Below, in pieces: positions 59,189 to 64,000 of a stretch of DNA of 64,000 bases. This DNA is from Thermohalobaculum sp039815685 (GTDB lineage: Bacteria > Pseudomonadota > Alphaproteobacteria > Rhodobacterales > Rhodobacteraceae): assembly GCA_039815685.1 (NCBI GenBank), contig JBCBYV010000023.1:1-64000 (forward strand). Direction: 5' to 3'. The notes beneath the pieces are model-generated. The model did no database searches, was not told where the DNA came from, and saw nothing but the letters and a program-made list of their open reading frames with translations. Made by a program: the position numbers and the translations under genes. Position 1 is the stretch's first letter; every line of letters starts with the position of its first letter.

Positions 59189-60202
59189 TCAGGCGGCGGT
59201 GGCGAAGCCGACTGGAGCGGCGAGGTCGTCCAGGAGCTCGAGCCATGCCGCCTGGAAGGCCCGTGCGGCGCGCCGCGCACGCTGCCGGCCCTGCAGGATG
59301 CGCTCGGCCTCGCCGCCATGGCGGAGGCGCCGCAGGGTCTCGGTCCACGCCTCCACCGAGTTGGCGCCCACGGCGATTGCCCCGTGCCGCTGATGCTCTG
59401 CAAGCCCATCGACGCCGGAGACGATAAGGAGACGACCGGCGGCCTGTGCCTCGAGCGCGACGAGACCGAAGGCCTCCCGCCGCGACGGCATGAGCACCGC
59501 ATCGCAGGCGGCGATGGCTTCCGCGGGGCTGTCGGCCCATCCGACGAGGCGAATGCGCGCGTCCCCCTCCGCCAGCGCCTCGAGCCGATCACGCTCCGGC
59601 CCCTCGCCGAAGACCATCAGGCTCTCGTCATCGCCCGCCGCCGCCCGGAAGGCGCGGATCGCCACATCGAAGCCCTTTTGAGCGTCCAGGCGACCGATCA
59701 GACACCAGACTTTCGGGGCGCCCTCCAGGCGGGGTGTGAGCGCTAGGAACGGGCTCAGATCGACGCTCGGGTTGATCGTGACCACACGCTCAGCCGGCGC
59801 AAAGCCGCGGCGGCGGATCCAGGCGGCCTGTGGGGCGCTGACGGCGACGATGCGGTCGAACATCGCGTAGCTGACCCGCATGAGCGTCGCGAAGCGCTGC
59901 CGCGGCACGGCATGCATGGCGACGAAGCTCTCGGTGTAGCTATGCTCGACATGCACCATCGGCACGTCCGGATTGAGCGCGCGAAGGCCGGTGAGGAGCG
60001 GCACGTTCATCCAGGTGACGGTGAGATGCGAGACGATCACATCGGCCTCCAGGCGCGGCGCGACTAGGGCGCCACGCCTGATCCGTCGGATCTCATGGCT
60101 GTGATCGCGTCCGATTGCCGGTCCCTCCGCCATATGCCGGAGCATCCGCATCACGCCCCCGGGCGCAATGTCGTCGATGAGGTGAACAACCTTCCTGGTC
60201 AT
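59189..60202 (-). CDS. Glycosyltransferase family 4
   Basis: A 337-residue GT-B glycosyltransferase. N-terminal VVHLIDDIAPGGVMRML, donor domain VWCLIGRLDAQKGFDVAI and the EX7E motif REAFGLVALEAQAAG that positions the nucleotide-sugar. Probably adds a sugar to the exopolysaccharide repeat unit on the cytosolic face. Last gene of the leftward Wzx-GT2-GT2-GT4 run. Confidence 0.92.
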   Translation of the reverse strand: MTRKVVHLIDDIAPGGVMRMLRHMAEGPAIGRDHSHEIRRIRRGALVAPRLEADVIVSHLTVTWMNVPLLTGLRALNPDVPMVHVEHSYTESFVAMHAVPRQRFATLMRVSYAMFDRIVAVSAPQAAWIRRRGFAPAERVVTINPSVDLSPFLALTPRLEGAPKVWCLIGRLDAQKGFDVAIRAFRAAAGDDESLMVFGEGPERDRLEALAEGDARIRLVGWADSPAEAIAACDAVLMPSRREAFGLVALEAQAAGRLLIVSGVDGLAEHQRHGAIAVGANSVEAWTETLRRLRHGGEAERILQGRQRARRAARAFQAAWLELLDDLAAPVGFATAA

Positions 60203-60237
60203 TGCAGTCTTCCTTCTCTTGGGCTGGGCTGTGAGGC

Positions 60238-61254
60238 TCAGGCAAAGCGGCTGCGCGCGGTGAGGATCGCCCGCTCGGCCAGCGCGTAGCCGTCGCGCCC
60301 GAAGGCGGAGAGCAGGGCGGCAGCCGCGACGGTGCTGCAGGTCTTGGCGGGCTCAGCCAGCAGCGGGCGGTGCGAGGCGTTGAGGGCGCGGGCCAGAAGC
60401 GACAGGGCGAGGCGTCCGTCGCGCTGTGAGACGGCGCGGCGCGCAAGATAGCGAAGCTGGTAGGCGCGCGCTGCCGGTGCGTGACGCGCCACGAATGCCG
60501 GCGCGATCTCGGCCATGCGGTCGATCATACGCTCCCAGCTTTCGTACTGCTTCTCCAGGTTGGCCGAGAGACCACCCGGGTTGACCCGGTACCGCGTGAG
60601 AAGTCCCGGCACCCCTTCGATCTTCCAGTCGGTGCTCAGCACGAAGCGCGCCCAGCACTCGATATCCTCGGACTGGCGGAAGCGCTCATCGAACCACCAC
60701 GGGCGGCTGTCAGTCGCAGGGCGCCAGGCGATCCGGTCAAATGTCGCGCGGCGCACGACGGCGGCGGAGCCGTTACCGATCGGGTTGCGGCAGAGGACGT
60801 CGAGCGCCGTGATGCCCTTCAGCTTCGGCGACTGGGCGAGCCCGAGGGGGCGGCTTGCGGCATCGATGAAGCGCGAGCCGGAGAAGCTGATGCCGACCTC
60901 GGGATCGGCGTCGAGATGGGCGACATGCGCAGCGAGCTTGCCCGGCTCCCACAGGTCATCCGCATCGCAGAAGCCTACATAGGCGCCGCGCGCCGCCATG
61001 AGACCACCGTTGCGCGCCCCGGCCAGCCCCCGGTTCGCCTGCCGGACCACTCGGATCCGCGGATCGTCATAGAGCGCGACGACGTCGAGCGTTCGATCTG
61101 GTGTGCCGTCGTCCACGACGACGATCTCAAAGTCCGTGAAGGTCTGCGCGAGAAGGCTCTCGAGCGTCTCTGCGATCGTAGCGGCCGCGTTGTAGGCGGG
61201 GACGATGATCGAGGCGCGGGGCGCTCGGCTGAAGCTGTGTGAAACAGGGGGCAT
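60238..61254 (-). CDS. Glycosyltransferase family 2
   Basis: 338 residues, GT-A fold. RASIIVPAYNAAATIAETL, VVVDDGTPDRT and the metal-binding DADDLW (GFCDADDLWEPG). The acceptor side contains FDERFRQSEDIECWARF. The C-terminal helices (QLRYLARRAVSQRDGRLALSLL, in part) are shared with the next gene, suggesting duplication. The ATG at 61254 is chosen; the open frame continues upstream through the neighbouring gene. Confidence 0.92.
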   Translation of the reverse strand: MPPVSHSFSRAPRASIIVPAYNAAATIAETLESLLAQTFTDFEIVVVDDGTPDRTLDVVALYDDPRIRVVRQANRGLAGARNGGLMAARGAYVGFCDADDLWEPGKLAAHVAHLDADPEVGISFSGSRFIDAASRPLGLAQSPKLKGITALDVLCRNPIGNGSAAVVRRATFDRIAWRPATDSRPWWFDERFRQSEDIECWARFVLSTDWKIEGVPGLLTRYRVNPGGLSANLEKQYESWERMIDRMAEIAPAFVARHAPAARAYQLRYLARRAVSQRDGRLALSLLARALNASHRPLLAEPAKTCSTVAAAALLSAFGRDGYALAERAILTARSRFA

Positions 61255-61279
61255 GGGCTGCGTCCTTTCGTTGGGCTGA

Positions 61280-62218
61280 TCAGGCAAAGAGCCTGTTGCA
61301 GAGGCGTGCTGGCAGGAGCGGCGCCAGAAGTGAGCCGCCAAGGGTGAGTGCGCCGCGGCGCGGGATGTCGAAGAAGGCGGCCGGGCTGCGGCAGAGACCC
61401 TGAAGCGCGAGGCGCCGGGCAAGACGCGGATCGGCATGCGTGCGCAGCGCGCGGCGTGCGAGGTAGCGGAGGTGGATGGCCTCGGCCCGGCGTCCGGTCG
61501 CCTGATCGATCGGTGTATGCGCTGCAAACCGCTCAAGCGTGCGTTGCCAGCCCGTGCGCATGGCCTCCAGGTCGGCGGAGAGGCCACTCTCCGACATCCG
61601 GTAGTCGACGAGCACTTCGTCGATCCCTTCGATCCGCCTGCCGTCAGCGGCGATGCGAAGCAGAAGGTCCACGTCCTCATGATGCGCGAGGCGCTCGTCG
61701 AAACCGCCGATGGCCCTGAACGCGTCGAAGCGGATGGCGAGATTGGACGTCGTGCAAACCGGATTCTCACCAAGCAGCACCGAGGCGTCGAGGGGGCGGC
61801 GCCGGATCGTCGATGTTGTGTCCGGAGACGCCGCATCGCCGCGAAAGAAGCTCACGCGACCATAGGCGGCCGCGCTGCGCGGGCGCGCCGTGAAGTGCTC
61901 GACGATCCGCGCGAGACGCTGCGGTCGGCAGAGATCGTCCGCATCGAGGAACGCGACGAGTGGACTGCGCGCAAGGCCAAGAACGCCGACATTGCGCGCC
62001 CGGCTCGGCCCGCCGTTTGGGATGCGCAGGACTCGGATGCGAAGGTCACACTCTGCGGCCTTGGTCAGGACGTCGCTCGTCCGATCGGTGGAGCCATCGT
62101 CGATCGCAATCAGTTCCCAGCACTCGAGCGTCTGGGCCTGAAGGCTGGCGATGGTCTCCCTTAGATGTGCTGCTGCGTTGTAGCAGGGCATCACGACAGA
62201 GATCGTGGGGTTCGGCAT
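61280..62218 (-). CDS. Glycosyltransferase family 2
   Basis: 312 residues. ISVVMPCYNAAAHLRETIASLQ, AIDDGSTDRT and FLDADDLCRP form the donor site; GGFDERLAHHEDVDLLLRI is the acceptor-side block. The C-terminal part (HLRYLARRALRTHADPRLARRLALQ, in part) is similar to the downstream GT2. ATG 62218 follows AGGAGG; a TTG at 62239 is less likely. It starts 5 bp from the Wzx stop. Confidence 0.92.
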   Translation of the reverse strand: MPNPTISVVMPCYNAAAHLRETIASLQAQTLECWELIAIDDGSTDRTSDVLTKAAECDLRIRVLRIPNGGPSRARNVGVLGLARSPLVAFLDADDLCRPQRLARIVEHFTARPRSAAAYGRVSFFRGDAASPDTTSTIRRRPLDASVLLGENPVCTTSNLAIRFDAFRAIGGFDERLAHHEDVDLLLRIAADGRRIEGIDEVLVDYRMSESGLSADLEAMRTGWQRTLERFAAHTPIDQATGRRAEAIHLRYLARRALRTHADPRLARRLALQGLCRSPAAFFDIPRRGALTLGGSLLAPLLPARLCNRLFA

Positions 62219-62222
62219 GGCC

Positions 62223-63476
62223 TCAGGCCTCCTGGACAAAGCGGTTATGAGAGAAGGCGGTCGTGATCGCGGGCCAGGCGGCGCCGAGCTGCACCACCGC
62301 GGCGATCGCGACCTGGGTCAGGGCGATGGCCATGAGGCCATGGGGCGCTGCGAGGGCCGTGCCGGCGACGAGGCTGGCTGCGAGCACGGCAGTGACCAGA
62401 AACTCCCGCCCGGTGCGCTCCTCGGCGCGCAGCGCCTGGGCCGCGCCGGACCAGAGGATCTGGGGCACGGCCATGAGGCAGAGAACGCTGACGAGGGGCG
62501 CGGCCTCGGCCCAGCGGCTGCCAAAGAGCATCGGCACGTAGAGAGGAACGAGCGCTGCTTGCAGCAGCACCAGGGGGACAAGCACCGAGAGAGCGATCCG
62601 CATGGCTCCGCCGAGCGCCGCAACGCGGTCGCGTGCGCGGCTCAGATGTGGGAGCAGCACTAGGGAGAAGGCCTGTGTCACGGAGGTGGCGAGCCCGAGA
62701 CCCGCATTGAACGCGAAGAAGTAGATCCCGAGCGCCTCGGACCCGAGCAGACCGCCGATCACCAGCTTGTCCGCGTGCAGTCTGAGTGCCTTCACGAGCT
62801 CGATGCCGATGACCGGACCGCCATAGGTCAGGAACGGTCTGATCGGCGCGCGCGGGGCAGTGCGGTCTGCGCGCCAAGGGCGCAGACGGCGCATGCCGAT
62901 CAGCCAGACCGGCGCCGAGAGGACCCGTGGGAGCACGATCGCCAACGGGTGCGCGGTCGCGAGAACCAGTGCTACTGTCAGAAGGTTCTGCGCCACCACC
63001 TGAGCCCCGGCGACGCCCGCTGTGCCCGTCATGCGTCCCTCGCGCATGGCGAGGCCCGCTTGCACGATCCCGCCCGGCATGAAGAGGTATTCGAGCGCGA
63101 GGACCGCGATCATGCCGCCCACGAGAGGATCGCCCCCACCCGTGAGCCAGACCGCGGCGATAGCCAGTTGCGTAAGCGTCAACCCGGCGCACCAAAGCCA
63201 CATGAGGCGGTGGGCTTGCCGGCAGACTGCCTCTAGGTCCTCGCTGCGCGCAGTGATAATCCGCTGGCCAGCACCCGTCTCGCTCAGTGCCTTCAGGATC
63301 TCGCTGGAGGCCATGGCCGCGGCGGCCAGCCCGATGGCTTCGATCTCCATCGTGCGCGCGACGGCGAGGACGACGCCGAACCTGGACGCCTTGGCGACGG
63401 CCTCGGACGCGCCGTAGGCGAGGAGGGCACGTCGGAAGCCCTGCAGGCTCGGTGCGGCGTCGGGCGTGGCAGTCAT
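62223..63476 (-). CDS. Wzx-type oligosaccharide flippase
   Basis: A 417-residue membrane protein with about 12 helices of the MOP/polysaccharide transporter type (LLAYGASEAVAKASRFGVVLAVART in part, FLTYGGPVIGIELVKALRLHADKLVIGGLLG in part). It moves the lipid-linked repeat unit to the periplasm. ATG 63476 follows GGGAGACCGAGC. First gene of the leftward four-gene run, divergent from the Wza-like lipoprotein. Confidence 0.9.
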   Translation of the reverse strand: MTATPDAAPSLQGFRRALLAYGASEAVAKASRFGVVLAVARTMEIEAIGLAAAAMASSEILKALSETGAGQRIITARSEDLEAVCRQAHRLMWLWCAGLTLTQLAIAAVWLTGGGDPLVGGMIAVLALEYLFMPGGIVQAGLAMREGRMTGTAGVAGAQVVAQNLLTVALVLATAHPLAIVLPRVLSAPVWLIGMRRLRPWRADRTAPRAPIRPFLTYGGPVIGIELVKALRLHADKLVIGGLLGSEALGIYFFAFNAGLGLATSVTQAFSLVLLPHLSRARDRVAALGGAMRIALSVLVPLVLLQAALVPLYVPMLFGSRWAEAAPLVSVLCLMAVPQILWSGAAQALRAEERTGREFLVTAVLAASLVAGTALAAPHGLMAIALTQVAIAAVVQLGAAWPAITTAFSHNRFVQEA

Positions 63477-63594
63477 GCTCGGTCTCCCGGACGGTTCATG
63501 GGCTGGGATGCGTCGGTCGCTGAGGCATATCGGCCGGTGCGCCGTCGCGCTCTGCAGCAGCCGGCTAGCCTCCCATCCCCGTCGGAGGGTTCGA

Positions 63595-63610
63595 CTGTCC
63601 TTTCGGATAG
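63595..63610 (+). promoter_or_regulatory. Conserved 16-bp palindrome, copy C
   Basis: CTGTCCTTTCGGATAG, between the divergent wzx-like and wza-like genes, 108 bp before the lipoprotein ATG and 118 bp from the flippase ATG. Same orientation as copies A and B relative to the rightward gene. Confidence 0.58.
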
Positions 63611-63718
63611 TCTGCGGCACGGATGGGCCGCCGCGCTCTACGGGCGCGCGGCAGCACCACAGACAACTGCAGCGTATGAGCATTGCCAGACAGCGAACCG
63701 CGTAAGAGGGAGCCCAAA

Positions 63719-64000
63719 ATGCGCCGCACGACGTTTACTGCGATGACCGCCGCCTTCGTCCTCTCCGGCTGCGCCGCCATGAAGACGCCGGAGAACCTTG
63801 AGGCCGCGGATGAAGGTCGCGCCTATCAGGCTCAGTACCGCACGGCCGAGAGCGATCTCAGAGAAGCGCGCAACGCTCGCTCGATGGCTCTCAACGCGGA
63901 GCGGTGCGCGCCCGCCGAGGCACCGAACACCAACGGTGCAGCTTGGGCCCTGTCTCCAGAGGCGCTTTCGGCGGGCGATCTGGTCGAGGTGACGATCGGA
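63719..64000 (+). CDS. Polysaccharide-export lipoprotein (Wza-like), 5' part only
   Basis: 94 codons run off the window end. MRRTTFTAMTAAFVLSGCAA has a lipobox (LSGC, Cys18). After a variable, probably coiled linker, WALSPEALSAGDLVEVTIG resembles the start of the Poly_export domain (LSPGDxLxVxV). GAGGGAG precedes the ATG at 63719. Wza-type proteins form the outer-membrane channel for exopolysaccharide. The call rests on a short stretch and the context. Confidence 0.68.
   Translation, partial: MRRTTFTAMTAAFVLSGCAAMKTPENLEAADEGRAYQAQYRTAESDLREARNARSMALNAERCAPAEAPNTNGAAWALSPEALSAGDLVEVTIG

Noticed and set aside
1..64000. CRISPR array, prophage, or replication origin
   Set aside because: No regularly spaced direct repeats, cas or phage structural genes, dnaA/parAB or iteron clusters were seen.

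Overview
The window is high-GC chromosomal DNA from an alphaproteobacterium, most likely Rhodobacterales. The evidence is the rplU-rpmA-GNAT-obgE-proB-proA order, an NDUFS4-type complex I subunit, an IalB-family protein, the DUF4170/DUF374/waaA/lpxK run and a Paracoccus-style sox cluster. Genes are tightly packed, with many 4-17 bp start/stop overlaps. No plasmid, prophage or CRISPR signature is visible.

Layout. 1-1302: an IS3-family element, missing about 4 bases of its left end, lying beside tRNA-Ser(CGA). 1.8-6.6 kb: ribosomal proteins L21/L27, a GNAT acetyltransferase, ObgE and proline synthesis (ProB, ProA). 6.8-12.9 kb: envelope genes (DUF882 peptidase-like protein, L,D-transpeptidase, lpxD with a dedicated ACP and ketoacyl synthase, IalB-like protein). 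13-23 kb: mixed housekeeping and envelope genes (phosphotransferase, porin-like barrel, mmsA, YqaA-type membrane protein, methyltransferase flanked by dispersed repeats, uvrB) and two candidate small RNAs. 23.3-25.2 kb: complex I accessory subunit and manC. 25.8-32 kb: MAPEG protein, TldE, CysQ-like phosphatase and a lipid A/Kdo run (acyltransferase, waaA, lpxK). 32-36.5 kb: bolA, grxD, pth, ychF and an outer-membrane barrel. 36.5 kb: tRNA-Gln(CTG). 36.8-49.1 kb: a complete thiosulfate-oxidation locus, with a leftward regulatory/transport arm (soxS, GlcG-like, ArsR-type soxR, yeeE) and a rightward catalytic arm (soxV W X Y Z A B C D E F plus DUF302). 49.4-64 kb: a globin, then an exopolysaccharide locus (WecG-sugar transferase fusion, Wzz-like, Wzy-like, three glycosyltransferases, Wzx, start of a Wza-like lipoprotein) containing a three-gene sensory module.

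How the parts work together. Sox proteins oxidise thiosulfate in the periplasm: SoxYZ carries the sulfur, SoxXA loads it, SoxB hydrolyses it, SoxCD oxidises it, SoxV/W/S supply reductant, and a cysteine-bearing ArsR repressor probably senses sulfide or thiosulfate. In the exopolysaccharide locus, a FIST-domain sensor, a hybrid histidine kinase whose first PAS domain carries the LOV blue-light signature, and a NarL/LuxR response regulator are encoded consecutively. A 16-bp near-palindrome (consensus CTATCC-N4-GGATAG) occurs at the three start regions of this locus, upstream of the FIST gene/fusion transferase, the Wzz-like gene, and the Wzx/Wza-like pair. I infer a light- and/or NO-responsive circuit controlling exopolysaccharide; this is the most novel-looking system here.
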